DNA of 64,000 nt from Uranotaenia lowii (lineage: Eukaryota > Arthropoda > Insecta > Diptera > Culicidae): the NCBI RefSeq assembly GCF_029784155.1, contig NC_073691.1, forward strand, positions 124,062,714 through 124,126,713, read 5' to 3'. The notes under the pieces are model-generated. The model was given only the letters and a program-made list of their open reading frames with translations. It was not told where the DNA came from and made no database searches. Below are positions 11,321-21,025 of this stretch, in pieces. A program made the translations under genes and the position numbers. Within the stretch, counting starts at the first letter, position 1, and the number at the start of each line of letters is the position of its first letter.

Positions 11321-12248
11321 TGATAAAAAAAATCCACTATGTTGTGAGGACAGCTTGAAATTGAAAAGTATGTTGAAAAGACTATTTAAGTATTTCATCT
11401 CATTGGAAACTAAACGAGTTGGAAGGACTGCTTGAGATAAGAACTAATTTTAAAACATATCGAAAGTAATTAGGGCTTTTTACTAAAATATAACTAGAAA
11501 ATTTCATGTGATTTTGTTGAATAAATTATTGATTGAGCAGAATTAGAGTTCAGCTTGAAATAAGAGTATACAATACTTAGCGAGTCGAGATAGCGGATCG
11601 AATAAATACGTTAAGCATTCTTAAATTAAAATAACAGCAAGGTAACGGCTTAAAGCTTAAGATATGAATAAGACTGGCAATGTAATTGAATAGAAAAAAG
11701 TAAGAACATATTTGTTGGACAGCTTGAAATTGAAGGACGAGGTTAGAAAGTTTCTTGGAAAAAAAGGAGTTAAGCTAACTGTTTGGTTGAATACAGTAGA
11801 GGGTAATTGAATTGATCGATAAACACATCTTGAGAACGAATCAATTGACGTTAGTAATTGCACCTTGCATCGAAAGTAAGATTTCCGATGATTATCATGC
11901 AAAGTGAGTAAGAAATTTCCTGAAGCTATCGTATTGCAACCTAAATATCATTAAAGTATGGAAAAAAATGATTATATATGCTTTTTCGTCGATTTTTTAC
12001 CTCTCATAAAGATTTTAAAATGTGAATCTGTTAAAGGTTTGAGAGGGTTCTCTGAAGAAATTGCGAGCGTGTTGTGATAATATAACCTATAGTGCATAAC
12101 CACTCTAAATGCAGTTCAACATTCAAATACTTTGCTTACATAAACTCCGTCAATTCCTTGAGTTTGCAGATTAAAATACAATTTGGTAAAAAAAACCATG
12201 ATAAATATATGAGATAGTTTTTAAATATTTTCTATCATATTTTTTTTT

Positions 12249-12263
12249 GGGATAGGAGGGGGA
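12249..12263 (+). promoter_or_regulatory. Polypurine tract of the non-autonomous element
   Basis: GGGATAGGAGGGGGA directly abuts the right LTR, as required for plus-strand priming. Confidence 0.85.
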
Positions 12264-12442
12264 TGTGTGAATGGATAAAACCGACACTTCGTCATCCGAC
12301 ACGAGCGTGCACGCCAGTCGGCAGTCAGTCAGTGACAACGAGCTCGCGAGTGAACCCTGTGAGGCAGCGTGGTAGTTCCTTCGGCTAGGTGCGGTCTAGA
12401 GACCCGCGGATGGTACTTCCAAACATCGGACCAGTCTGCACA
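12264..12442 (+). repeat. 3' LTR of the non-autonomous element
   Basis: 179 bases matching 10173-10351 with one substitution. It is followed by the target duplication ATAAA. Confidence 0.96.
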
Positions 12443-13489
12443 ATAAATAACAAGGTTATAAACTAGACTTGAAGACATTTTTAATTTTACTAAAAATAAA
12501 GATTACCATTTTTTAACAAAAGGTTTGCTGCTCGAGCTTTTATTCATTACCGCGTGAAATTTAACATAATTATGAACCTTAAATCTCTGTGGTAAACAGT
12601 AAAATATATGAAAAACCATGATATATTTAATAGGTGAATAAGTCCACAAAACAAAGATCAAAAAGATAAATTTTCCTGAATGTTTGGACAACGTGCTGCT
12701 ATTCAGAGCATTAGAATTACACCATAGAATAATTGTTTATGAGTTACATTTGGATAACAAAGATCCAAAATCTATTTTCTTGCAGTCTTATTTTTATACT
12801 TAGTTACTTTATTCAATCTTTATTTGTTCGAATACATTTTTTAATTCAGTACAAAATGAAAATGGTGAGACAAACTTCTGCAGTAATAATTTTTTTTTGA
12901 GAAAGTAGAGTTACTTATGTGAAATTTCGTACAGGTGATAAAAAAAATATTTTTCAAAACAGTCGATCATATAGAACTGACCAGCCTTGCAAAAAATGAC
13001 TGTTCACTGATCCAAGAAGATTTTAATAAGTGTTTTTGTGAAACAACCATCTTTAAAAAAAATTAGAATTTTCTGTACATGTATAGGTTTCAATTTTTTT
13101 TCTCGCACGTACGTGAAAAGCCGAACCCACGGCATTTAGGTGAAAACTTGATGTTTGCTGCGCAGTACATTTAAAACGGATGTAAAAACTTTCGAGTAGC
13201 CTAACTCGCCTTAAAATTCACACGTATGGAGTGGTCCTATCAAATAAAAGTTATCTGCAACGACATAAAAAAACGAAAGAAAAAAAAAACAACCAAAACG
13301 TAAAAGATGCAATAAAAATTGAACTACCGAAACAACAGATAGAAAAAATCAATAAAAAAGAACACTATTTAGCTATTTATTTTTTGTGTTGCTCTACTTC
13401 TAAATTTTGATTAAATTTATTTATTTTATAAGTTTTATACATGAATTGAATTGAGTTTTTATCAAACAACCCACTTTATTATTACTGGG
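12443..13489. other. AT-rich intergenic DNA
   Basis: I see no gene, inverted repeat or tandem repeat that I can support here. Confidence 0.5.
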
Positions 13490-13851
13490 GTACTTTTGAG
13501 GTAATTATGAACATAATTTTTTATGTAAAAAATCACCATACACTGCTTACTATGGGTAAATGTAACGTATAAATACTATTACTTTTTAAAAATTTTATAC
13601 CAAGTCCGTAATCCGTGTTCATAATTACCCCCTAGAGAGGGGGGTAAATATGAACAGACGGGGTAATTATGAACAGCCGTCTCAAGGACGTGGGTTGCGA
13701 CCAACAAAAAAAAGTTGCTCTACAAAATGATGAAGAGCACGGAAACTTTCATTGTTGGCAGCTTTTCAGAATTTATGTTAAGAAATAAACATATGGTGGC
13801 TGTAAGTGTGCCAAATGAAGAAATTTTGTTCATAATTACCCCACCTAGCCC
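13490..13851. mobile_element. Small inverted-repeat element, GGGGTAATTATGAAC family, decayed left end
   Basis: The right end TTCATAATTACCCC then ACCTAGCCC (to 13851) matches the right end of the element at 54434-55373, followed by TA. The interior carries the motif GGGGTAATTATGAAC in both orientations (13613-13675), as in that element. The left terminus near 13490 is diverged or truncated. Confidence 0.65.
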
Positions 13852-14130
13852 TACTTAAACCGATAGAATTTGCTGATTCTTGCTGCAATTTTTTTTAAAC
13901 AATTGAGAAAAAATTGACACTTTTGATAGAAGATGGCTTGTTTTCAGGTTATTCATCAAATCTCGTAAATTTTCAGATAACGATCCTTTTTTTTTTTCAA
14001 AATATGTCATTTCTTTGCCGATGATTTTGCTGCTGTCAACAGTTTGCAAAATCGGGGAAACATTCTACATATTTTTTCTCCCATAAGTCATGGTAAATTA
14101 CTGACAGGCTACATTAACCTTCCCCGGCCG

Positions 14131-14151
14131 TTCGGGTCAATATGACCCGAA
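14131..14151. other. Perfect 9-base palindrome arms TTCGGGTCA / TGACCCGAA
   Basis: The two arms are separated by ATA. The downstream sequence is interrupted by the LINE fragment at 14222 and resumes at 14551. It may be the end of an inverted-repeat element, but I could not find a matching far end. Confidence 0.4.
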
Positions 14152-14221
14152 GCGAACTTTAAAATCGCCATAACTCTTTTGAAAAAACTCGGAAAAATAT
14201 GAAATTTGGAACATAAAAAAG

Positions 14222-14538
14222 TTTTTTTTTTTGTAATTTATTTATTTGAAACGGCTCATACCTTTAGGCTTTAAGGAGCCAAACTCGTTTTGTTTGATTA
14301 CAATTGTGTACTTAGATCTAGTTCACTTTTTTTTTGAAGAAAAAGAAAGATAGAAAGGGAAATATGAAAATAAAGAGAATTATAGTCGAAGATCGATAGC
14401 TTTTAGGAAAAGGTATATCTCGAACATATAGTCCAAGTCCATCACACCTAATACATCCCTCACTGGAACGTCCGGTGGTTTTCCTCGGGCCCGAAGGGAA
14501 TCTATGAAGTTCGCTCTGGCGACAAGGTGGTCCTCACG
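14222..14538 (-). mobile_element. 5'-truncated LINE 3' fragment with 12-base target duplication
   Basis: The insert is flanked by AACATAAAAAAG at 14210-14221 and 14539-14550. On the minus strand it starts with about 45 codons that look like a LINE C-terminus (RARGKPPDVPVRDVLGVMDL, ending at a stop near 14389), then a 3' UTR and a poly(A) tail (14222-14232 as T). A long duplication plus A-tail is the signature of target-primed reverse transcription. Confidence 0.85.
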
Positions 14539-14701
14539 AACATAAAAAAGTTACACCTGACCCGAGAGTTTGCGCGTGTTCCACTGATGATATATGTTAA
14601 CCGATTTTCATGATTTTACATTCATCAGTTAGGAAATTCATTCTAGTTTCTGAATTTTTGAAATTTTAGTATAGATGTAACTTATCCGAACGTCTGGATT
14701 T

Positions 14702-17700
14702 ACTTTGTTTATTTGTTTATTTGTTTATTTGGTAACAAATCAACGGATCACATGTTGATCCCAATGATTAAATGGATACAAAACAAAATAATTAAAATTA
14801 TAAAAAAAAAGTTTACACAAACTACCTTGACCTAAACGCTATTAAAATTTTTCTTCTAAAGGAATCCCTCGATGTACCGAAATCAAAATGTTCAGAGTAA
14901 CGGTTGAAAGTCTTGATCACGCCGATCAATGCACTATTTGCCCCGTAGTTGTTTTGACGAAGGGGAGTGTAGAGCTGTAAATTCCGGTTCCGTAGTCCTT
15001 GAGGTCTGACACTAATGTTGATTGATTCCAATAGCGAAGGGCAGTCAATTTTCGATGTCAGGATATCGGAGACAAACAAGGCCCGTGTAGCTGCTCGGCG
15101 GGCTTGTAGCGTGTCTAGGCTAATGAGGTTGCAGCGGTTCTCGTAGCTTGGAAGGTGGAACGGGTCAGACCAGTTCAAATGGCGTAGAGCATATCGCATA
15201 AACCGTCGTTGTAGAGCTTCGATCCGATCAGCGCCATTCTGGTAGAAAGGGCTCCAAACTGCCGATGCATATTCCAGGATGGAGCGAACGAGGCTGCAAT
15301 AGAGGCTTTTCAAGCAGTATACGTCTCTGAAGTCCTTCGTCACGCGGAAAATAAAGCCTAAACATCGAGAAGCTTTATCCACTATATAGTTTGTATGTGT
15401 CTTGAAGTCAAGTTTTTGATCAAGAATCACACCTAAATCTTTGATGTGGTTCACACGGGCAATTAAGTGGTCCGAAAGGAAATAATCGGCGGAAATGGGA
15501 TGCCTTTTGCGCGAAAATGTTATGACGGAACATTTATTGCGGTTCAACGCCAGGCAATTGTTGTTGCACCAGGTAGCGAAAAGGTCGAATTGCCTTTGTA
15601 GTGCAGCAGTGTCTTCGGGGCCTTTGATTACGTTGAACAATTTCAGATCATCTGCATAGGCGAGTTTGGGTCCGTCCAGCAGTAGAAGAGCGTCATTAAA
15701 ATAAATAAGGAACACAATCGGTCCTAGATGGCTCCCTTGTGGAACCCCGGAAGTAGCAGGGAATTGTCTGGAATACGAATCCTTAGTTCGAACGGTCAGT
15801 TTTCTTCCGATCAGGTAGCTACGGAACCAATTCAATAGGCAACCACAGATTCCAAGACGTTCGAGTTTTGCAATAGCAAGTTCATGATTAACTTTGTCAA
15901 ACGCGGCAGACAAATCTGTGTAGATTGCGTCGGTTTGGATACCCGCTGTAAAACTTTCTTGCACATAGGATGTAAAGTTCATTAAGTTCGTACTAGTTGA
16001 ACGCTTGGGCATAAACCCATGTTGGTCATTGGAAAAATACTCCTTGCAGAATGAGAAAATAGGGTCCAGAATGACCAGTTCGAATAATTTTGCAATTGCG
16101 CATAAGGCAGATATTCCTCTGTAGTTATTTATATCCCTTTTGTCACCTTTTTTGTGAACAGGAAACATATAAGCATCCTTCCACAGCGAAGGATAAACGG
16201 CTCTGTCCAGCGAAGCTTGAAATATTCGTTTAATTGGAAACAATAAATGGGGCATAAAGCGTTTCAGAAATGTGGCAGGTATTCCGTCCGGTCCCGAGGA
16301 AAGAGAGTTTTTCATTTTTGCAGTCGCCTTTAAAATAGTTTCCTCTTCAATTGCAATCATGTTTAAAGATGCGTTTAGGGAAGGAACGTTTCGAACAGCG
16401 TTAGCTATTTGATCGGCAGAGATTAAACCAGTGGTAAAAACACTAGAGAATTTTTTTGCGAGCAGATTACATATACCGAGATCCGAACTTGCAGTTTCGC
16501 CCTCCAAGAACATGTTGGTTGGAAGTCCAAATTCTCTCCGCTGATCTTTGACATGTTTCCAGAACGATTTAGGACTATTCTTGAAGTTTCGTTGCAGTCG
16601 CGTCAGATAGTTTCTATAGCATCGGCAGCTAGCTTTTTTATACGCAGCATTAAGTTTACGGTAATGGTCTTTAGCGTCTTGTGTTTTGTGCCTATTATAA
16701 TAGCGGAAGGCTTTGCATTTTAAAGTTTTCATCTGGCGTAGTTCTTTGGTGATCCAGGGAGCTCTTGAATTTTCATTCACCAAACGTTTCGGAACATGAC
16801 GATCAATAATGTAATTGATGACGTGTGAAAAAGTTTCAGCCGCGGCATTGGGATCAGAAAGTGTAAGCTCGGATTCCCAGTCTACAGAGTCTAACACTTC
16901 AGAGATAGCTTGAAAGTCTGCGTTTTTATAATCGAGAAAGAATGCAGCTGGTTTTCTAGAAGAAATATCCAAGCCGGAAACTTCAATTGAGATGAGCAAA
17001 GCTGGATGATAACGAACCAATTTGACCAAAGGCACAGGAGCTAATTCAATTGTCGGTGTTCTAATTCCTTCATTCACGAAACATAGATCAAGCATACGTC
17101 CGTTTTCATTCTCGACGCTATTGATCTGACGGAGTGTGGCTGTGCTTAAGGAGTCAAAAATAGTTTCGGAGAATGCCGAAAATGAGGAACGAGCTGGGTC
17201 AGGATATAAAAATCCGCCTTGAGAGGGACACCATTTGATACCCGGTAAATTGAAATCACCGATGATTAATATGTCGTCTTCAGGTGAGGCAAGCGACGTG
17301 ACTTTGGTGAGGCAGCTGGAAAACGAATCGGCAATACTCACATCTCGTGTACGATCCGGAGGGATGTAGACCACACACACAAAGAGCTTCCGGTTACCGA
17401 GATCGAGGCGGACCCACACAATTTCCAGATCATCCCAGGAATTGTCGTCGATAGACACAGCTTGCAAAGTTGATTTGATGGCCAGTAAAACTCCGCCTCC
17501 GGTTGACTTCAGACTGTTACTGGGGCCACGATCGCAACGAAACACGACATAGTCAGAACTAAAAACCTGACTGGTGAAGGTCCTGGCGTTTAGCCATGTT
17601 TCGGTTAGGGCAATAACATCATGGCAGCAGCAGGAAGAGGCCAACAAATACTCATTAACGCAAGAGTTAATGCCACCGACGTTTTGGTAGAAAATGCTAA

Positions 17701-18116
17701 TATAGTCACGCCGTCCAGAAGGCATACTGGGTAGTTGTTCGCTGGAAGGTAAAATTCCATCACCAAGCGGAAAACTAATCGGAACTGTGTACTTGCCTGC
17801 GGAGGCAGGCTGGAGAACCCCGTCACCACAATCGATCTCAGGGCCGGGACGACTGCTGACGGTGGCTGGAATCAGCGCGACTGAGTCGATGGGTTCAGGG
17901 GACTCCCGAAAGCCTGATTCGTTGCGTCCCGGTGTAGTTAACCCAGTAGAGATGGTGAAGTTTACTCCCGACGTTCCCATGCATAGAACATCTTGCCTCA
18001 CTGACGGGCCAAAGTGAGGTCTGCAAAGCGAAGGGCAATGACTGGTCGGATAAAAGGGTGTGATTCTGCTCCGAATGGAAAAACCCCCGAAAATAATGTC
18101 TTCTCAGAATTCCCAT
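14702..18116 (-). mobile_element. Non-LTR retrotransposon, CR1/Jockey group, lacking ORF1
   Basis: One long ORF on the minus strand has endonuclease and reverse transcriptase domains, a short 3' UTR (14731-14821), and a tail of three AAATAAAC-type repeats (14704-14733 on the plus strand as TTTGTTTA). No ORF1 lies upstream within 600 bases, so the copy is probably 5'-truncated. I could not read target duplications with confidence. Confidence 0.88.
14822..18001 (-). CDS. LINE endonuclease-reverse transcriptase polyprotein, uninterrupted
   Basis: The 1059-codon ORF has no stop or frame break. Residues about 95-330 form an APE-type endonuclease (FYQNVGGINS, ALTETWLN, VVYIPPDR, IIGDFNLPGIKW). Residues about 560-830 form reverse transcriptase (SSGPDGIPATFLK, VHKKGDKRDINNYRGIS, TDLSAAFDKVNH, SGVPQGSHLGP and the catalytic YADD). 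The C-terminal part has Trp- and Arg-rich blocks (SILEYASAVWSPFY, IEALQRRFMRY) common in CR1/Jockey elements. The enzyme would nick target DNA and reverse-transcribe the LINE RNA in place. The ATG at 18001 is the first in frame, but the real start may have been lost by truncation. An intact ORF implies recent insertion. Confidence 0.93.
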   Translation of the reverse strand: MRQDVLCMGTSGVNFTISTGLTTPGRNESGFRESPEPIDSVALIPATVSSRPGPEIDCGDGVLQPASAGKYTVPISFPLGDGILPSSEQLPSMPSGRRDYISIFYQNVGGINSCVNEYLLASSCCCHDVIALTETWLNARTFTSQVFSSDYVVFRCDRGPSNSLKSTGGGVLLAIKSTLQAVSIDDNSWDDLEIVWVRLDLGNRKLFVCVVYIPPDRTRDVSIADSFSSCLTKVTSLASPEDDILIIGDFNLPGIKWCPSQGGFLYPDPARSSFSAFSETIFDSLSTATLRQINSVENENGRMLDLCFVNEGIRTPTIELAPVPLVKLVRYHPALLISIEVSGLDISSRKPAAFFLDYKNADFQAISEVLDSVDWESELTLSDPNAAAETFSHVINYIIDRHVPKRLVNENSRAPWITKELRQMKTLKCKAFRYYNRHKTQDAKDHYRKLNAAYKKASCRCYRNYLTRLQRNFKNSPKSFWKHVKDQRREFGLPTNMFLEGETASSDLGICNLLAKKFSSVFTTGLISADQIANAVRNVPSLNASLNMIAIEEETILKATAKMKNSLSSGPDGIPATFLKRFMPHLLFPIKRIFQASLDRAVYPSLWKDAYMFPVHKKGDKRDINNYRGISALCAIAKLFELVILDPIFSFCKEYFSNDQHGFMPKRSTSTNLMNFTSYVQESFTAGIQTDAIYTDLSAAFDKVNHELAIAKLERLGICGCLLNWFRSYLIGRKLTVRTKDSYSRQFPATSGVPQGSHLGPIVFLIYFNDALLLLDGPKLAYADDLKLFNVIKGPEDTAALQRQFDLFATWCNNNCLALNRNKCSVITFSRKRHPISADYFLSDHLIARVNHIKDLGVILDQKLDFKTHTNYIVDKASRCLGFIFRVTKDFRDVYCLKSLYCSLVRSILEYASAVWSPFYQNGADRIEALQRRFMRYALRHLNWSDPFHLPSYENRCNLISLDTLQARRAATRALFVSDILTSKIDCPSLLESINISVRPQGLRNRNLQLYTPLRQNNYGANSALIGVIKTFNRYSEHFDFGTSRDSFRRKILIAFRSR

Positions 18117-18617
18117 ATCTTCTATTTGCTTTGACGTATTGAAATTATTTTATAAGTTTTGAATTGTGAAAAATAAATCTTTTCAAACATATAGAAAAAT
18201 TGAAGGTCATATGGAATTTTTGGTCGCTAGCGTGGAATTTCTGTAAAAAAGCTTCTTTTTGGAACTTTTGCTTTGCAGTGTTGTATCTCATTCTTAACTG
18301 AACCGATTTCCAAAATTCAAATTTTAGTTTCATTTTGATAACATGATCATCATTTTCGCTCAATACATATAGTATCTCAAATATTACTGATATTCGTAAT
18401 ACGAGAATGAAAACAAGAAAAAGATCGTTGTTTTCATACCCGGCTGTTACGATGCGCGCGTTTCTCATTTGGTTATCGCGATTCCTTAAAACTTTTCATT
18501 AAACCTGCCTAGTTTTCATATACTCAATGGTAGATTTTAATCTCTACAATCGATTGATATGCTTCTTATGTGGTTTTTCAAAAATTTGTAGCAACGTTTT
18601 CCGAATTTACTAAAAGA
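18117..18617. other. Intergenic DNA
   Basis: AT-rich. I see no gene or repeat structure I can support. Confidence 0.5.
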
Positions 18618-18918
18618 CTAGCTGACCCGGTAAACTTCGTTTTACCATCTTAAGTATAAATCGTAATAAATGTTTAATTTCATCTACACGTCCTTAATTA
18701 ACTGCATCGTGCTCGCGATCAGATTCTTATGGAAATCGTAACAAATAAAGTTGAATTTGTATTGGGACCACCTTCCATAAAAAGTGAGATCCTTGAAACT
18801 ATTATACAAACCATCTCTGACCCAAAAAACCCTCGGATACCAAATTTCACTTCTTTCCGACCGACCATTCATACGTGATGTTGTTACAAAGAAAACGCCT
18901 CCATTTTTATATATAAGA
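18618..18918 (-). mobile_element. Helitron-like element, minus orientation
   Basis: Read on the minus strand it starts TCTTATATATAAAAATGG (18918 downward) and ends GGGTCAGCTAG at 18618. The base before TC is A and the base after CTAG is T. TC start, CTRR end and insertion between A and T are Helitron hallmarks. The terminal sequence is shared with the element at 19490-21025. It has no coding capacity. Confidence 0.6.
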
Positions 18919-19489
18919 TATCGGAATTCGACCAGATTTTTAAACTTTTTGTAGCAAATCGAACAAAATCAATGGCTCTCCCGGTCGTGTTCTCGAAATC
19001 TGCCGTCCTATAGCAGACTGAAGGAATCGCCCGCATGGCTACGTAGGGTGGTTTGTGCTGATACGTATGAATATTTTTACGTAACTCATAGCTAAGTCAT
19101 TGTCTTCATCTTTTTGATTTTTTTCAGCTTTTCAAATTTACAGAGACCTAGACTATAGAATGAGATCAAAAGCAATGCAATATGTCATAAGATGACTGAG
19201 ATATGGTCAAACAAATTAGCTTTTTTGAGGGGGTGATCCCAAACTTATAGCCGGCAGCGTAGACATATGGTCAGCAAATTCGGATTCAACGCTGTAAGTA
19301 CCTCTACAAAAGTTATTTGGTGAAATTCGGGCTAGGGAATTGCAAGTTACAGCTGTTTTAGTTTGGCGGACCGAATTTTTTTTCAATCTCAAGCTATTAA
19401 GTTATTTATAATTTCTTTTATTGAACAACCCCCCACGGAGTGGAAAAATTTGAGAATTCGAAAGTACACCTACTAGGAAAAGTTCTTTA
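18919..19489. other. Intergenic DNA between two Helitron-like elements
   Basis: No gene recognised. The sequence has the texture of old repeats, but I could not define any ends. Confidence 0.4.
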
Positions 19490-21025
19490 TCTATATATAT
19501 AAAAAGCAATTATCTGTATGTTTGTTTGTTTGTTTGTTTGTTTGTTTGTTTGTTTGTCCTCTATAGACTCAGCCGCCTTAAGAGCTAGAGATCTGAAATT
19601 TGGCATGGATGCTCATTAGGACCAGGAATGATGAAAAATGTTTTTAGATTTTTGAACGACCCCTTCTGAAGGGGGTCGTCCATACAAGACAAATATTGTT
19701 TTCACGTTATTGACGTTATTTTCCGTCGGATTGGAATGAAAATTTGCACATGAGTGTCTTGAGAGACGAGCAATCGATAACAGTCATCAAATTCAGGGTC
19801 AGGGGTCTGCCAAAGGGGTCATCCATATCCACTGATTAATGTTTTTGCGATATTGGCTTTATTTTACATTGGATTGTGATGAAAATTTGCATATGAGTGT
19901 TTTGAGAGACGAGCAATCCATTACAGTTATCAAATTTAGGGTTAGGTGTCAGCAAAAGGGGTCGTCCATATCCACTGATTAATGTTTTTGCGATATTGGC
20001 GTTATTATACATCTGATTGTGATGAAAATTTGCACATGAGTGTTTTGAGGGACGAGCAATCGATTTCAAGTTTCGAATTGCGGATCAGAAGTCGGCTGAA
20101 GGAGTCGTCCATACCCAACTTTAATGTTTTTGCAATATTGACGTTATTCTACATTGGATTGAGATGAAAATTGCCACATAGGAGTTTTTAGGGACGCTCT
20201 TTTGCTTTCAGGTTTCAAATCTTGACTCAGGGGTCGGCAAAAGGGGTTATTATCTGTTCACTGTTTTTACGATATTCTCTTGATTGAGCATAGAATTGTA
20301 ATGAAAATTGACACATGGGAGTTTAACAGAAAAGATTATTGATTTCAGGTGTCAAGTTTTGAATTGTGGTCAAAAAAAAGACCGTCCATGTTAGTTGCTC
20401 ACTGTTTTCGCGATATTGTCGTGATCATGCATCGGATTGAGATAAAAATGCTCAGATGAGGGTTATAAACTATGAGCAATTGACTCTAGGTGGACTATAG
20501 GCATGTTCCGTGTCAAGGGTCGGCGAAAAGGGCGTCTATATTCAGTGTTCACTGTTTTCAAGTTCCTGACGTTATTTTACAGATCATTTGAAAAGAAAAA
20601 ATGGCACAAGGGAGTTTTGAGGAACGTAAAATTGATTTTAATTTTCGAATTTCGGGCCATGAGACAAAAAAAGAGGGTTTCATTGAATGTTCAGTGTTTT
20701 GTGCAATAATTTTGTTGGTGGCAGTTAATTGATACCAATTTAAGTGTGAAGGTCAAGCAAAAGAGTCGTGCACATAAACATATAGCACATGTTTCTGCCA
20801 TAATTTCTAGATTTTGCAACCGATCGACAAGAAAACACTCTCACATAAATTTTAATAAAAAGCCAATCAACTGTGTAATTTGAATTTCAAGTAATAGTAA
20901 TAGTAGCGATTTTAAACACTGTTGGATTTTTTCCCCAAAATTTTCAAAAGAATGTTTCGAATTCATTTTCTAAACTCATTTACCAATGATTTAAAGCGAA
21001 ACGAAGTTCGTACGGGATCAGCTAG
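19490..21025 (+). mobile_element. Helitron-like non-autonomous element with internal tandem repeats
   Basis: It starts TCTATATATATAAAAAGC at 19490 and ends GGGATCAGCTAG at 21025. The preceding base is A (19489) and the next is T (21026). Just before the 3' end, ACGAAGTTCGT (21001-21011) is a self-complementary motif that could serve as the 3' hairpin of a Helitron. A TTTG microsatellite lies at 19519-19556. No Rep/helicase ORF is present. Confidence 0.6.
19660..20710 (+). repeat. About eight diverged tandem copies of a 133-151-base unit
   Basis: The landmark (A)AGGGGTCGTCCATA, followed shortly by a variant of AATGTTTTTGCGATATTG, recurs near 19668, 19814, 19954, 20098, 20231, 20376, 20527 and 20668. 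The copies also share GATGAAAATTTGCACATGAG. They become less alike toward the 3' end. Confidence 0.8.

Larger units (their letters stand above)
10173..12442 (+). mobile_element. Complete non-autonomous LTR retrotransposon (TRIM/LARD type)
   Basis: The element is 2270 bases long with 179-base LTRs that begin TGTGTGAATGG and end CTGCACA. It is flanked by the 5-base target duplication ATAAA (10168-10172 and 12443-12447). A PBS lies two bases inside the left LTR and a purine tract abuts the right LTR. No ORF above about 80 codons lies inside and none resembles gag or pol, so it must be moved by proteins made elsewhere. The LTRs differ at one base (10333 G, 12424 A), so it is recent. The interior is a leader of tandem hairpin repeats followed by AT-rich sequence. 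Confidence 0.95.
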
